Assembly (NCBI RefSeq): GCF_023016525.1
Contig: NZ_JALKCG010000006.1
Span: forward strand, 62,001-126,000
From: Ancylobacter koreensis
Lineage (GTDB): Bacteria; Pseudomonadota; Alphaproteobacteria; Rhizobiales; Xanthobacteraceae
DNA: 64,000 nucleotides
Direction: 5' to 3'
In this document: in pieces, positions 40,423-51,016 of the stretch
Layout: every line of letters starts with the position of its first letter
Position numbering within the stretch: the first letter of the stretch is position 1
The notes under the pieces: model-generated
Seen by the model: the letters and a program-made list of their open reading frames with translations, nothing else
What the model was told of the DNA's origin: nothing
The model's database searches: none
Made by a program: the position numbers and the translations under genes

Positions 40423-41847
40423 ATGTCCAAGACCCTCGGACCCGTCGCCGCGCTGCTTCTCGGCGTGTTCTTCCTGGTGACGGGAAGCGGCCTGCAGAAC
40501 ACGCTGCTGCCGCTGCGCGGCGCCTTCGAGGGCTTCAGCGCCATCAATCTGGGCCTGCTCGGCTCGTCCTATTATCTCGGCTTCGTGGCGGGCTGCCTCG
40601 CCGTGCCGCACCTGGTGCGCCGCTCGGGCCACATACGCGCCTTCGCCGCGCTGACCTCCGGCGTGGTGGCGACGATGATCGCCCATCCGGTGTTCATCGA
40701 CCCCATCGTCTGGTTCGTTCTGCGCGCCATCACCGGCTTCTGCTTCGCCGGGCTCTACCTCGTCATCGAGAGCTGGCTGAACGACCGCGCGACCAACCAG
40801 ACGCGCGGCTTCGTCATGAGCGCCTATGTCATGGTCGACTATGCCGCGCTGACCGCCGGCCAGATGATGATCACGCTCTACCCGGTGCGCGGCTTCGAGC
40901 TGTTCTCGCTCGCCGCCATCCTGTTCTCGCTCGCCACTTTACCGGTGGCGATCACCTCGGCCGGCCAGCCCGCGCCCATCGAGACCGCGCGCATCCGGCC
41001 CGTGCGGCTGTTCCGCGCCGCGCCGGTGGCGATGGTCGGCTGTTTTGTGATCGGGCTCACCAACGGCTCGCTGTGGTCGCTTGGGCCGATCTTCGGCATC
41101 GGGCGCGGGCTGACCGCCGACGGCGCCGCCACCTTCATGAGCGCCGTGGTGGTCGCCGGCGCACTGGCGCAGTGGCCGATCGGCTTCCTGTCGGACCGCA
41201 TGGACCGGCGGCGCATCCTTGCCGCGCTGTCGGTCGGCGGCCTGCTGTCGGGGCTCGCGCTCGGGGCGCTGCAGTTCGATCTAGTCGGGCTGAGCGTGCT
41301 CGGCCTGTTCTACGGCGCCCTGTCGCTGCCGGCCTATTCGCTGGCCGCCGCCCATGCCTATGACCGCACGCCGCCTTCCGACGCGGTGGAGACGGCGGCC
41401 GGCCTGCTGCTGCTCTACGGCATCGGCTCGGTGGTCGGCCCCTCGCTCGCCTCGCTCGCCATGCAGCAATACGGGCCTGGGGCGCTGTTCTTCTTCACCG
41501 CCGGCGCCTTCGCGGTGCTGCTGGTCTTCGTGGTGTGGCGCCTGTGCCGGCACGAGAAGGGGCGCAGCGTCGAGACGTCGAGCGAACCGATGGCCTCGGC
41601 GGCGACCGGCACCGTGCCGCGCCCGGAGCCCGAACTCGGCCCGGTGTCGCGCTTCCGCCGCTGGCGCCGGCCCGCCCCGCCGGTCAAGCCGCAGCCGCGC
41701 CCGGCGCCGCCGTTGCCCGTGGGCAAGACGCGCCCGGAAGCCGGTAGCGGCGCGCCGGAAAGCGGCAAGGACGGTGACAAGGACGGCGGGTCCGCCGGCG
41801 ATCCGGACTTCCCGGCCGAGCAGGACGGGCGCTCCGACGGCGCCTGA
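40423..41847 (+). CDS. MFS transporter (YcaD-like) with long cytoplasmic tail
   Basis: A 474-residue major facilitator with twelve hydrophobic segments to about residue 375 (GPVAALLLGVFFLVTGSGLQ; YVMVDYAALTAGQMM; FLSDRMDRRRILAAL as the loop between TM8 and 9). A tail of about 95 residues rich in Pro, Arg, Gly and Asp follows (RPAPPVKPQPRPAPPLPVGK) and is probably disordered. Close to YcaD/CsbX-like drug/solute carriers; no substrate assigned. Divergent from the epimerase gene. Confidence 0.88.
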   Translation: MSKTLGPVAALLLGVFFLVTGSGLQNTLLPLRGAFEGFSAINLGLLGSSYYLGFVAGCLAVPHLVRRSGHIRAFAALTSGVVATMIAHPVFIDPIVWFVLRAITGFCFAGLYLVIESWLNDRATNQTRGFVMSAYVMVDYAALTAGQMMITLYPVRGFELFSLAAILFSLATLPVAITSAGQPAPIETARIRPVRLFRAAPVAMVGCFVIGLTNGSLWSLGPIFGIGRGLTADGAATFMSAVVVAGALAQWPIGFLSDRMDRRRILAALSVGGLLSGLALGALQFDLVGLSVLGLFYGALSLPAYSLAAAHAYDRTPPSDAVETAAGLLLLYGIGSVVGPSLASLAMQQYGPGALFFFTAGAFAVLLVFVVWRLCRHEKGRSVETSSEPMASAATGTVPRPEPELGPVSRFRRWRRPAPPVKPQPRPAPPLPVGKTRPEAGSGAPESGKDGDKDGGSAGDPDFPAEQDGRSDGA

Positions 41848-41938
41848 CGCGAATACCGGTGCTCGATGACGGCCCCGACGCGATTACCGGAAACTTCCGC
41901 GCCTCCCGGCGGTTGAAGCGGGGCAACAGGAGCGGGTC

Positions 41939-42118
41939 ATGCTGAAATACGCCGTCATCTTCCTCATCGCCTCGATGATCACCGGGGCCATCGGCCTCAC
42001 CCGCGTCTCGGCGCTCGCCCGGCGCATCTCGCTGGTGCTGTTCGGCCTACTCTTCCTCGGCTTCCTGCTGCTGGTCGGCTTCGCGCTGCTGATCGACCAG
42101 GCGGTCTCGACGCCCTGA
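41939..42118 (+). CDS. DUF1328-type small membrane protein (59 aa)
   Basis: MLKYAVIFLIASMITGAIGL... with two hydrophobic segments (residues about 4-20 and 31-54) joined by a basic TRVSALARRIS turn. The MLKYAVIFLIASMITGAIGL opening resembles the YtjA/DUF1328 family of tiny inner-membrane proteins, with an unusual second half. AGGAG lies 8 bases before the ATG. Function unknown; members are often stress-induced. Confidence 0.75.
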   Translation: MLKYAVIFLIASMITGAIGLTRVSALARRISLVLFGLLFLGFLLLVGFALLIDQAVSTP

Positions 42119-42215
42119 CGGCGCGCCAGCCTCTGCGGCCCCCCGCCTTGACATACCGCAAGGGCAGAGGGCCGCGCCGGCACTAGCCTCCCCTCACCAT
42201 TTGAGGAGGAACGCC

Positions 42216-42347
42216 ATGCCGACCGAAACCGTGATCTTCGTCGCCGCCACCCTCGCCGCCTTCGGCGGCTTCGCGCTGGTGCTCGCCTATGTCGACGTCA
42301 GCACCAAGGCGACCCGCCGGACGAACCACCCGCTGCCCGGCGAGTGA
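42216..42347 (+). CDS. Small membrane protein (43 aa), hypothetical
   Basis: MPTETVIFVAATLAAFGGFA followed by LVLAYVDVSTKATRRTNHPL and PGE: one hydrophobic segment with a basic tail, like single-span microproteins seen beside stress or transporter genes. TTGAGGAGGAACGCC is a nearly perfect ribosome-binding site with ideal spacing, which is the main evidence that it is translated. Confidence 0.7.
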   Translation: MPTETVIFVAATLAAFGGFALVLAYVDVSTKATRRTNHPLPGE

Positions 42348-42377
42348 GCCCGAGCCTCGGCTGAGCGGCGGGCGGCG

Positions 42378-43634
42378 TCACGCCGCCCGGCTGAGATCGC
42401 CGGCCATGCGGATTGCCTCCTTCTCGACGGAACTGGTGCGGTTGCTCCAGCCCTTGCCGAAGGTGTCCCAGGTGGGAAGCGAGCGGTAGAAGTCGAGCCG
42501 GCGCTCCGAGAAGCGGCGGATCAGCTCGGCGGGATCGCGCGTGGCGACCGCCGCCAGCGTGACCGGGCCGACGGCGCCGTCAACCTTGGCGCCGACGACG
42601 GTCTGCAGCGTGCGGGCCGAACGCCCCGTGCCGGCGTTCACGCCGAAATCATAGACCACGAGATCGACGCCCGGCGGCAGGGCGTCGCAATTGAGCGGAT
42701 TCCAGTAGCGCACCCGGTAGATCTCGCGCGCCTCCTCGACGGTCAGGTTGCGCACGTCCTCGACGCTCACATCGGTGTCGCGCCAGTCGCGCAGCGTCGC
42801 GAGGGTGATACCGAAATTGGTCGCCCCGCCCGGGTCCTTGGGGTGGTTGACGAAGCCACCCTCCGCCGCCAGCACAATATCGGCGCAGCGCTGGAACTTC
42901 GCCGCCTTGGGCGGCTCCGGCGTCGGCGGCTTGCGCGCCGGCCCGCCCTGCCGGGATTCCCCGCCCTCGGTCCGTTGCGTGCGAATGGCCTCCTGCGTCT
43001 GGTCGGCGAGGCGCTCCTGAAGCTGGAAGGAGGCCGTGTCCTTCGCCCGCGAGGAGGCGGACGAGCCCAGATGATAGCTCACCACCGTGGCGAAGGCGGC
43101 GACAAGGCCGCCGATGACGATGTTGATGATCTGCAGCAGCGGCCCGTCATGCGCGAAGGGCGACGTCACGCCGGCAGGTACCGGCTGGATCAGCACCCAC
43201 AGGATCCAGAAGAAGCCGGCGACGATGACGAGGGAGATGACCACCGGCGCCCAGGCGAGCGGGTTGCGGGCGCTGGCGAGCGTCAGGAACATGTTGCGGG
43301 CGTCGCCGCGGTCCTTGTCGTCGCGCTCGCGATGCGCCATCGCCTCGGCGGCGGCGCGGCTCTCGCGCTCGATGGTGAGGCGCAGCTCCTCCAGCTCGGC
43401 CTGCCGGCGGTCCTCCTCGCCCTGCGCGGCGATGCGGGCAAGCTCCAGCTTCAGATCGTTGGCGACTACGGGATTGGCGATGATCTGCGCCTGCGCCTGC
43501 TCGGGCGTCGAGGCACCCGTGATCTGCTGAACCGCCTTCGCGACGGCATCGGTGATGCCGGCCGATTTCGGGCCGAGCACGAGCTTGAGGATTTCAGGAA
43601 AAAGCGTACCGGCGAGCACGACGAACGGATTCAT
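42378..43634 (-). CDS. Holin-endolysin fusion (GTA_holin_3TM-like plus GH108 muramidase)
   Basis: A 418-residue protein. Residues 1-20 are hydrophobic, 60-115 are highly charged, 127-150 (LAWAPVVISLVIVAGFFWIL) and 167-188 are membrane segments; this resembles the three-span holin linked to gene-transfer-agent release. Residues 190-245 form a Pro/Gln-rich linker. Residues about 247-418 are a GH108 N-acetylmuramidase (AAEGGFVNHPKDPGGATNFG with catalytic Glu258) plus a peptidoglycan-binding-like end (VDGAVGPVTLAAVATRDP). With three spans the muramidase would face the periplasm. Start at 43634 just follows a palindrome; no other phage genes adjoin it. Confidence 0.85.
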   Translation of the reverse strand: MNPFVVLAGTLFPEILKLVLGPKSAGITDAVAKAVQQITGASTPEQAQAQIIANPVVANDLKLELARIAAQGEEDRRQAELEELRLTIERESRAAAEAMAHRERDDKDRGDARNMFLTLASARNPLAWAPVVISLVIVAGFFWILWVLIQPVPAGVTSPFAHDGPLLQIINIVIGGLVAAFATVVSYHLGSSASSRAKDTASFQLQERLADQTQEAIRTQRTEGGESRQGGPARKPPTPEPPKAAKFQRCADIVLAAEGGFVNHPKDPGGATNFGITLATLRDWRDTDVSVEDVRNLTVEEAREIYRVRYWNPLNCDALPPGVDLVVYDFGVNAGTGRSARTLQTVVGAKVDGAVGPVTLAAVATRDPAELIRRFSERRLDFYRSLPTWDTFGKGWSNRTSSVEKEAIRMAGDLSRAA

Positions 43635-43647
43635 GGCAGCCCCCTGC

Positions 43648-43666
43648 ATTCAACCTTTAGTTGAAT
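43648..43666. promoter_or_regulatory. Perfect inverted repeat before the holin-endolysin gene
   Basis: ATTCAAC-CTTTA-GTTGAAT, 7-base perfect arms with a 5-base centre, ending 14 bases upstream of the ATG. AT-rich in a GC-rich context and without a T run, so it reads as an operator rather than a terminator. TTCAA/TTGAA half-sites are typical of MarR-type regulators, but no regulator gene is adjacent. Confidence 0.6.
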
Positions 43667-43730
43667 ACAGAAATACCCGCTCGTCAAGGCTGCATCGCGA
43701 CAGCCTAACGCCGCCACCCGTTGCGGCACA

Positions 43731-43766
43731 ACGAAAAACGGCGCCGACCCTGAGGCCGGCGCCGTT
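43731..43766 (-). terminator. Rho-independent terminator of rpoD
   Basis: On the minus strand: AACGGCGCCG, a ten-base loop, CGGCGCCGTTTTTCGTT. A perfect 10-bp stem followed by a T run, 30 bases beyond the rpoD stop. It separates rpoD from the holin-endolysin gene on the same strand. Confidence 0.9.
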
Positions 43767-43795
43767 CGAAATGGCTTGCGCAGAGGAGCCCGCCG

Positions 43796-45796
<2,001 letters not shown>

Positions 45797-45968
45797 GCGT
45801 GTGCTCCTCAAGCGCCGGGCGACCGACCGCCCCGGCGTGCGACGGCGTCCTTGCGGCGCCGTCCTTCGATCGTTCAACCCCGCATCCCGCCACGGCGGTG
45901 GAGAGACGCAAACGGGGCCACACGCCCCACACATGATGGACATGCGCGGGCGGGCGACCCAGGGACCT

Positions 45969-47957
45969 CTACATCGACCGCGCCGGGCGACCCGACGCAG
46001 CGCCGAACCCCTCTACCAAAGCTTCAGTTCCGTCAAGTGCCGCGAGCTGACTTTGTACATCGAGAAAGCGTGCCCAGTTCATCTCGGTGGGCTCCTCGGC
46101 GAGGCGTTTCTCGGCTTCCTTAAGCTCACTAGATAGGGCGTGGCCGCGCCGGTGCAAGACCATCCGCTGGTGCCACCACAGCTCGACATCGGCCGGCGCG
46201 GCATCGGCGAAGGCGGGCCAGTCGTGCCGGGCGATGGCGGCGCGGGCGAGGCGCGCGGCAAGCGGGGCGAAGCCCTGCGCCTCCAGCCGGGCGGCGAGAT
46301 GCGTGGCGTCCTCGGTCTCGCCTTCCATATGGGCGTCGATGAGCGCGCGGCGCAGTTCCGCCGCCTCCCGGTTCTGGAACGACAGGCCGGCCAGTTCCTC
46401 GGCGCAGCGGTCGATGAGCCAGGGGTGGTTGATCAGCGCGAAGAGCAGCAGCGCCTCGTTGCGCGGGATCTCGCTCGCCGCCCCGCGCACCAGCGCCGAA
46501 TGCCGCATCGCCTCGCCGGCCGGCACCCCGGCGCCCGGCCGACCCGGCGCCTGCCGGCGCCCGCCGCGCGCCGCAAAACCGCCGCCGCGCCCCTGCGCGC
46601 CGAACCCCTTGGTGCCGAACCCCTTGGTGCCGTAGCCCTGCCCACCCTGCCATTCACCGCGCCGGCCGCCCTCGCCATTCACGATGGCGGGGGCGAACAG
46701 GCGGCGGAAGCGGTCCATCAGCTCGGCGCGGTAATGCTTGCGCACCGTCTCGTCGGCGATGACGCGCACGATCTCGCCGATGCGCGCCTCCAGCGCGGCG
46801 CGGCGCTCGGGCGTGTCGACGCTGGCGCTCTCGATCTCGCGCGACCACAGCACATCGGCGAGCGGGCGGGCCTGCTGGAGCACCGCGTCGACCGCCTCGC
46901 GCCCGCCGGCACGCACGAGGTCGTCCGGGTCCTGCCCCTCGGGCAGCAGGCCGAAGGAGAGACTCACGCCCGGCTTGAGGTGGGGCAGAGCGAGATCCAT
47001 CGCCCGCCAGGCGGCGCGCCGGCCGGCCTTGTCGCCGTCGAACAGCAGCACCGGCTCAGGCGCCATTTTCCACAGCAGTGCGAGCTGCTCCTCGGTCAGC
47101 GCCGTGCCGAGCGGGGCGACCGCACCGGCAAAGCCCGCCTCGACCAGCGCGATGACGTCGACATAGCCCTCCGCCGCGATGACGGTGGCGCCGTTATGGG
47201 CGGCGGCGCGGGCGTTGAAGCCGTTGTAGAGCAGCGAGCCCTTGTGGAAGAGCGAGGTCTCCGGCGAGTTGAGGTACTTGGCCGAGACCTCCTTCTCCAG
47301 CGCGCGCCCGCCAAAGGCGACCACCCGCCCGCGCAGGTCGGTGATGGGGAACATCACGCGGTCGCGGAAGCGGTCATAGGGAATGGCGATGTCTTCGCCA
47401 TGCACCAGCAGCCCGGCCTCGATCATGTCCTCGACCGGCACGCCCTTGGAGCCGAGCGCCTCCTTCAGCGCGAAGCGCTCGGGCAGGGCGTAGCCGAGGC
47501 GGAAGCGCGCCTGCGTCGCCGGGCCCAGCCCGCGATCGGCGAGATAGCCGCGCCCCTTGGCGCCGGCGCGGTTCTGCAGCACCGCCTCGAAATATTTGGC
47601 GGCGAGCTCCATCACCTCGTGCAGCGTCTTGCGTCGGCTCTCGCGCTGTTCCTCCTCGCGCGACTGCACCGGCATGGGCAGGCCCGCCAGCGAGGCGAGG
47701 CGCTCCACCGCCTCCGGGAAGGGCAGCCCCTCGACATCCATCAGGAAGTCGAACTGGTCGCCGTGCTTGCCGGAGGAGAAGCAGTGATAGAAGCCCTTCT
47801 GGTCGTTGACGTAGAAGGAAGGCGTCTTCTCGGGGTTGAAGGGCGACAGCCCGCGCCACTCGCGCCCCTGCTTCTTCAGCTGCACGCGTTTTCCCACCAC
47901 CTCCGAGACCGGGAGGCGGGCGCGTATCTCGTCGAGGAACGAGGGCGGGAAGCGCAT
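45969..47957 (-). CDS. dnaG: DNA primase
   Basis: A 662-residue primase making RNA primers at the fork. N-terminus [20 protein letters not shown]; zinc-finger region with [16 protein letters not shown] where, compared with E. coli CHC2, only one Cys remains ([15 protein letters not shown] instead of the C..H segment); TOPRIM core with [20 protein letters not shown] and [16 protein letters not shown]; then a Gly-rich linker (about residues 440-490) and a DnaB-binding C-terminal domain. Start at 47957; an in-frame upstream frame enters the ArsR operator region. Lies upstream of rpoD. Confidence 0.96.
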   Translation of the reverse strand: MRFPPSFLDEIRARLPVSEVVGKRVQLKKQGREWRGLSPFNPEKTPSFYVNDQKGFYHCFSSGKHGDQFDFLMDVEGLPFPEAVERLASLAGLPMPVQSREEEQRESRRKTLHEVMELAAKYFEAVLQNRAGAKGRGYLADRGLGPATQARFRLGYALPERFALKEALGSKGVPVEDMIEAGLLVHGEDIAIPYDRFRDRVMFPITDLRGRVVAFGGRALEKEVSAKYLNSPETSLFHKGSLLYNGFNARAAAHNGATVIAAEGYVDVIALVEAGFAGAVAPLGTALTEEQLALLWKMAPEPVLLFDGDKAGRRAAWRAMDLALPHLKPGVSLSFGLLPEGQDPDDLVRAGGREAVDAVLQQARPLADVLWSREIESASVDTPERRAALEARIGEIVRVIADETVRKHYRAELMDRFRRLFAPAIVNGEGGRRGEWQGGQGYGTKGFGTKGFGAQGRGGGFAARGGRRQAPGRPGAGVPAGEAMRHSALVRGAASEIPRNEALLLFALINHPWLIDRCAEELAGLSFQNREAAELRRALIDAHMEGETEDATHLAARLEAQGFAPLAARLARAAIARHDWPAFADAAPADVELWWHQRMVLHRRGHALSSELKEAEKRLAEEPTEMNWARFLDVQSQLAALDGTEALVEGFGAASGRPARSM

Positions 47958-48096
47958 GTCGGAATCGGTTCTCCGGTCGGATGCCCCTTCTAGCAGGCAA
48001 GAGGCAGGCCGTTTGATGACGCGCCGCCGCCGATGTGGCGCACGGACGGCGATCCCGCAATCCCCGCAATCCACCGGCGGAAAAATCGCGAGATGC

Positions 48097-48152
48097 TCAA
48101 CCAAATGGTTGACATTCGCCGGGGCCGATGAATATTAAACCACATGGTTGAA
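48097..48152. promoter_or_regulatory. Two ArsR-type operators before the ArsR/SRPBCC pair
   Basis: Two matching inverted repeats: TCAACCAAATGGTTGA at 48097-48112 and TTAAACCACATGGTTGAA at 48135-48152, with shared core AACCANATGGTTGA and centres 39 bases apart, about four helical turns. The second contains the ATG at 48144 of the regulator itself, so binding would block both transcription and the translation start region. Autoregulation by the encoded ArsR protein is the natural reading. Confidence 0.75.
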
Positions 48153-48527
48153 CATGTAGCCCACGTCGCCGCGAGCCGGCTCGATCACGTCTTCCACGCC
48201 CTCGCCGATCCGACGCGGCGGGCCATGCTGAACCATCTCGCCAGCGGCGAGCGCACGGTGAGCGAGCTTGCCGAGCCCTTCGCCATGTCGCTGGCCGGCG
48301 CCTCCAAGCACATCAAGTCGCTGGAAGCCGCCGGGCTGGTGATCCGCCAGATAAAGGGCCGGCAGCATCTGTGCCGGCTCCAGCCCGACCGCCTCGCCGA
48401 GGCCCATCAATGGCTCAGCTTCTACCAGCGCTTCTGGACCGAGCGGCTCGACGCCCTCGACGCGCTGCTGCGCCAACCCGATCCCGATCCCGTGCTTCCC
48501 GTCAAAACCAAGGGAGACGACACGTGA
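48144..48527 (+). CDS. ArsR-family regulator of an SRPBCC gene
   Basis: A 127-residue winged-helix repressor: HVFHALADPTRRAMLNHLAS, VSELAEPFAMSLAGASKHIK (recognition helix) and LEAAGLVIRQIKGRQHLCRL, the subgroup usually paired with SRPBCC (AHSA1) proteins and lacking the ArsR metal CVC motif. The ATG lies within the second operator copy and has no ribosome-binding site, so the transcript may be leaderless. Its TGA overlaps the GTG of the next gene. Divergent from dnaG. Confidence 0.9.
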   Translation: MVEHVAHVAASRLDHVFHALADPTRRAMLNHLASGERTVSELAEPFAMSLAGASKHIKSLEAAGLVIRQIKGRQHLCRLQPDRLAEAHQWLSFYQRFWTERLDALDALLRQPDPDPVLPVKTKGDDT

Positions 48528-49093
48528 ACGCCAACACCCATAATACCACTTCCCACCCCGCCAACGGCTACGCCACCCGCGAGGCCGCCGACACGCTGCG
48601 CTTCGAGCGCCTTCTGCCCGGCCCGGTCGAGCGGGTCTGGGCCTATCTCACCGAACCGGAAAAGCGCCGCCTCTGGCTCGCCGACGGACCGATGGAGCTG
48701 AGGACCGGCGGCGCGGTCGATCTCGTCTTCCGCAATGCCGAGCTGGGCGGCAACGTGCCGCCGCCGGAGCGCTTCGCCTGCCATGCCGGCGAAATCCGCA
48801 ATCCGGGCGTGGTGCTCGCCTGCGAGCCGAACCGGCTGCTGCGCTTCACCTGGGAGGCCGGTTCGCCCTCCGAATCGGAAGTCACCTTCGAGCTCTCCCC
48901 GCGCGGCGAGCGGGTGCTGCTCACCGTCACCCATACCCGCCTTGCCCGCCGCAGCACCCTGCTCGGCGTCGCCGGCGGCTGGCACTCGCACCTTGCCCTG
49001 CTGGAAAGCGAGCTGGGCGAGGGCGAGCGCCCCTCCTTCTGGCCGCTCGTCGTCCGCTACCGCGAGGAGTACGAACAGCGCCTGCCCGAATAG
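48524..49093 (+). CDS. SRPBCC (AHSA1/START-like) protein
   Basis: A 189-residue SRPBCC-fold protein with a disordered N-terminus (MNANTHNTTSHPANGYATRE) then LRFERLLPGPVERVWAYLTE, KRRLWLADGPMELRTGG, GVVLACEPNRLLRFTWE and WPLVVRYREEYEQRLPE. It probably has a deep hydrophobic ligand pocket; ligand unknown. Starts with GTG overlapping the ArsR stop, preceded by AAGGGAGACGACAC, and is certainly co-transcribed with and controlled by it. Confidence 0.9.
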   Translation: MNANTHNTTSHPANGYATREAADTLRFERLLPGPVERVWAYLTEPEKRRLWLADGPMELRTGGAVDLVFRNAELGGNVPPPERFACHAGEIRNPGVVLACEPNRLLRFTWEAGSPSESEVTFELSPRGERVLLTVTHTRLARRSTLLGVAGGWHSHLALLESELGEGERPSFWPLVVRYREEYEQRLPE

Positions 49094-49115
49094 CCGTCTC
49101 TTTAGTGCCGCCGCG

Positions 49116-49424
49116 TCAGGTCGCGCCCATATAGGCGCGCCACAGCGCGGCGGCGAGGATGCCGAGCGCGATGGCGGGCAGCGCCTTGCGCAGGACCAGC
49201 GTGCCGAGAATGGCGACGCCGACCGCGACATAGGCCTCGGTGCCGCCGCGCACCGTCGCCGGCACCACCAGCGCCACCAGCACCGAGCCGGCGAGATAGC
49301 GCAGGAACGCCTCCACCCGCGCCGACATCGGCACGAAGCCGACCGCGAAGATGCCGCCGGCCCGCGTGCCGTAGGTGACGAGGGCCATGGCGAAGACGAC
49401 GAGCAGCGCGTCGGTGGTGCTCAT
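49116..49424 (-). CDS. azlD: AzlD family branched-chain amino acid exporter subunit
   Basis: A 102-residue protein with four hydrophobic segments (LLVVFAMALVTYGTRAGGIF; LRYLAGSVLVALVVPA; YVAVGVAILGTLVLRKALPA), the AzlD/YgaH-like small partner of AzlC. It lies 10 bases downstream of azlC on the same strand. The pair typically effluxes branched-chain amino acids or methionine; the substrate here is not determined. Confidence 0.87.
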   Translation of the reverse strand: MSTTDALLVVFAMALVTYGTRAGGIFAVGFVPMSARVEAFLRYLAGSVLVALVVPATVRGGTEAYVAVGVAILGTLVLRKALPAIALGILAAALWRAYMGAT

Positions 49425-49434
49425 GCCCGCCTCA

Positions 49435-50211
49435 TCATGCCCGCTTCATCTCGTCGCGCACCAGCCCGGCGAGCCCGCCCGCGAGCCCACCCACCAGCAC
49501 GTGCCAGTTCGGCGGCAGGAACCACACCGCCGCCATCGCGGCGAGGCCGGCGACCAGCCACGGCAGATCGTCGATCCGCCCGCGCCGCAGCCCCACCAGC
49601 GTGGTGGCAAAGAAGGTCACCAGCACGAGGTCGAGCGCGTAGTTCTTCACGTCGTCGAGGGTCAGCCCGCCGGCCACGGCCCCGATGATGGTCGACCCGA
49701 CCCAGGTGAACCACATCATCAGGCCGCCGCCGAGGAGATAGCCGAGGTCGCGCTCGCCGCGCCGCTCGGCCGCGATCAACGCCGCCCAGTTGAGGTCGCT
49801 CAGCAGCGTCATCGCGCCGTAGACCTTCCAGGCCGGCAGGCCGCGGCACAACCCGCGCAGCGAGGCGCCGAGCAGGATATGTCGGGCGTTGATGGCGAAG
49901 GTGGCCACCAGCAGCGGCAGCCACGGTATCGGCGTCTTCCACAGGTCGAGCACGGCGAACTGCGAGGCGCCGGCATAGACGATGGCGCTCATCAGCGCCG
50001 CCAGCCAGCCCTCCAGCCCATGGCCGCGCGCGGCGATGCCGAAGGCGACGCCGAACACGAAGACCGGCGGCAGCACGGCGAGGATCGCCTTCGCCCCGCG
50101 CCAGCATCCGGCACACGTGAAGGTCGCGGTAGCCGACGCCTGCGCGGCACCGGCGGGCGTGCCGCCATCGGCCGCGCGGGCCTGCGGATCGGGGGAGGAA
50201 GCGGACGACAT
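49435..50211 (-). CDS. azlC: AzlC family branched-chain amino acid exporter subunit
   Basis: A 258-residue membrane protein: an Ala-rich leader, then WRGAKAILAVLPPVFVFGVA, SAIVYAGASQFAVLDLW, FAINARHILLGASLR and a terminal basic tail, the AzlC/YgaZ signature with about seven spans. With azlD it forms an efflux complex. A later ATG after the leader is possible (before WRGAKA there is none), so the full start is kept. It ends 10 bases before azlD. Confidence 0.88.
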   Translation of the reverse strand: MSSASSPDPQARAADGGTPAGAAQASATATFTCAGCWRGAKAILAVLPPVFVFGVAFGIAARGHGLEGWLAALMSAIVYAGASQFAVLDLWKTPIPWLPLLVATFAINARHILLGASLRGLCRGLPAWKVYGAMTLLSDLNWAALIAAERRGERDLGYLLGGGLMMWFTWVGSTIIGAVAGGLTLDDVKNYALDLVLVTFFATTLVGLRRGRIDDLPWLVAGLAAMAAVWFLPPNWHVLVGGLAGGLAGLVRDEMKRA

Positions 50212-50272
50212 GACGGGCGCGCGGCTGGAACGAAGGCTCGGAAGGTTCGGCCCGGCCGGTTGCTCCGGCGGG

Positions 50273-50304
50273 AAAATTCGGCCCGGCCGGCGGCTCCGGC
50301 CGGG
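50273..50304 (-). terminator. Likely rho-independent terminator of the yqeY gene
   Basis: CCCGGCCGG-CGGCT-CCGGCCGGG, a perfect 9-bp stem. On the minus strand it follows the yqeY stop by 5 bases and leads into CCGAATTTTCCC, a short interrupted T tract. A near copy of TTCGGCCCGGCCGG lies at about 50245-50258. Confidence 0.6.
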
Positions 50305-50309
50305 ACAGG

Positions 50310-50765
50310 TCAGCCCGCCGTCAGCAGGGTCTTCACCGTGCCGCTGGCCTTGGCGAAATCCATCACGCCCGTGTAGCGCTCCTTCAGCGCCGCCATGGTG
50401 CGGCCCATGTCCTTGAGCCCGTGCGCGTCGATCTCGGCGATCACGCCGGCGATGGCGGCCTGCGATTCGGCCTCGGTGAGCTGCTTGGGCAGGAAGCTCT
50501 GGATGACCGCGATCTCGTCGCGCTCCTGCGTGGCGAGCTCGGCGCGGCCGTTCTCCTCGTAGACCTTGGCCGATTCCTCGCGCTGCTTGATCATCTTGGC
50601 CAGCAGGCCGAGCAGCTCGTCGTCGGAGAGCGGGTCCTTGCCGTGGCCGCGCGCGTCGATGTCGCGGTCCTTGATGGCGGCGTTGACGAGGCGCAGCGTG
50701 CCGAGCCGGACCTTGTCCTGCGCCTTCATGGCGTCTTTCAGCGAATTGTTGATCTGGTCGCGCAA
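50310..50765 (-). CDS. yqeY: GatB/YqeY domain protein
   Basis: A 151-residue helical protein of the YqeY family (related to the GatB tail), beginning LRDQINNSLKDAMKAQDKVR, with LRLVNAAIKDRDIDARGHGK, EIAVIQSFLPKQLTE and a C-terminal TMAALKERYTGVMDFAKASG. Start uncertain: TTG at 50765 matches the usual family N-terminus and follows AGGA by 5 bases; a GTG at 50768 or an ATG at 50789 would add 1-8 residues. Role unclear, possibly tRNA amidation-related. Divergent from carA, a common order in this group. Confidence 0.9.
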   Translation of the reverse strand: MRDQINNSLKDAMKAQDKVRLGTLRLVNAAIKDRDIDARGHGKDPLSDDELLGLLAKMIKQREESAKVYEENGRAELATQERDEIAVIQSFLPKQLTEAESQAAIAGVIAEIDAHGLKDMGRTMAALKERYTGVMDFAKASGTVKTLLTAG

Positions 50766-51016
50766 CACGTTCCTAGGCCTTCCTGCCATTGGCGAGGCTG
50801 CGCGCCGGAACCTGCTGTCCCGGCCGCACCGCTGCTCGCGAGCCGATTGAATGTCCGCCCCCTGCCCCCGCCCCGGGCGTCCGGAGGGCTGCCGCGGGCC
50901 CGGCCGACCTTCCGGCGCAGCCATCCGCATTTCGAGAACCAGATACGCAGCGTGAAGGCTGGCATCCGGCGCGGCAACCGACTAATTAGGGCACACAACG
51001 ACAGGGAACAAGTTCA

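Noticed and set aside
42378-43634. Part of a resident prophage.
   Set aside because: No capsid, tail, integrase or terminase genes adjoin it; neighbours are rpoD and small chromosomal genes.
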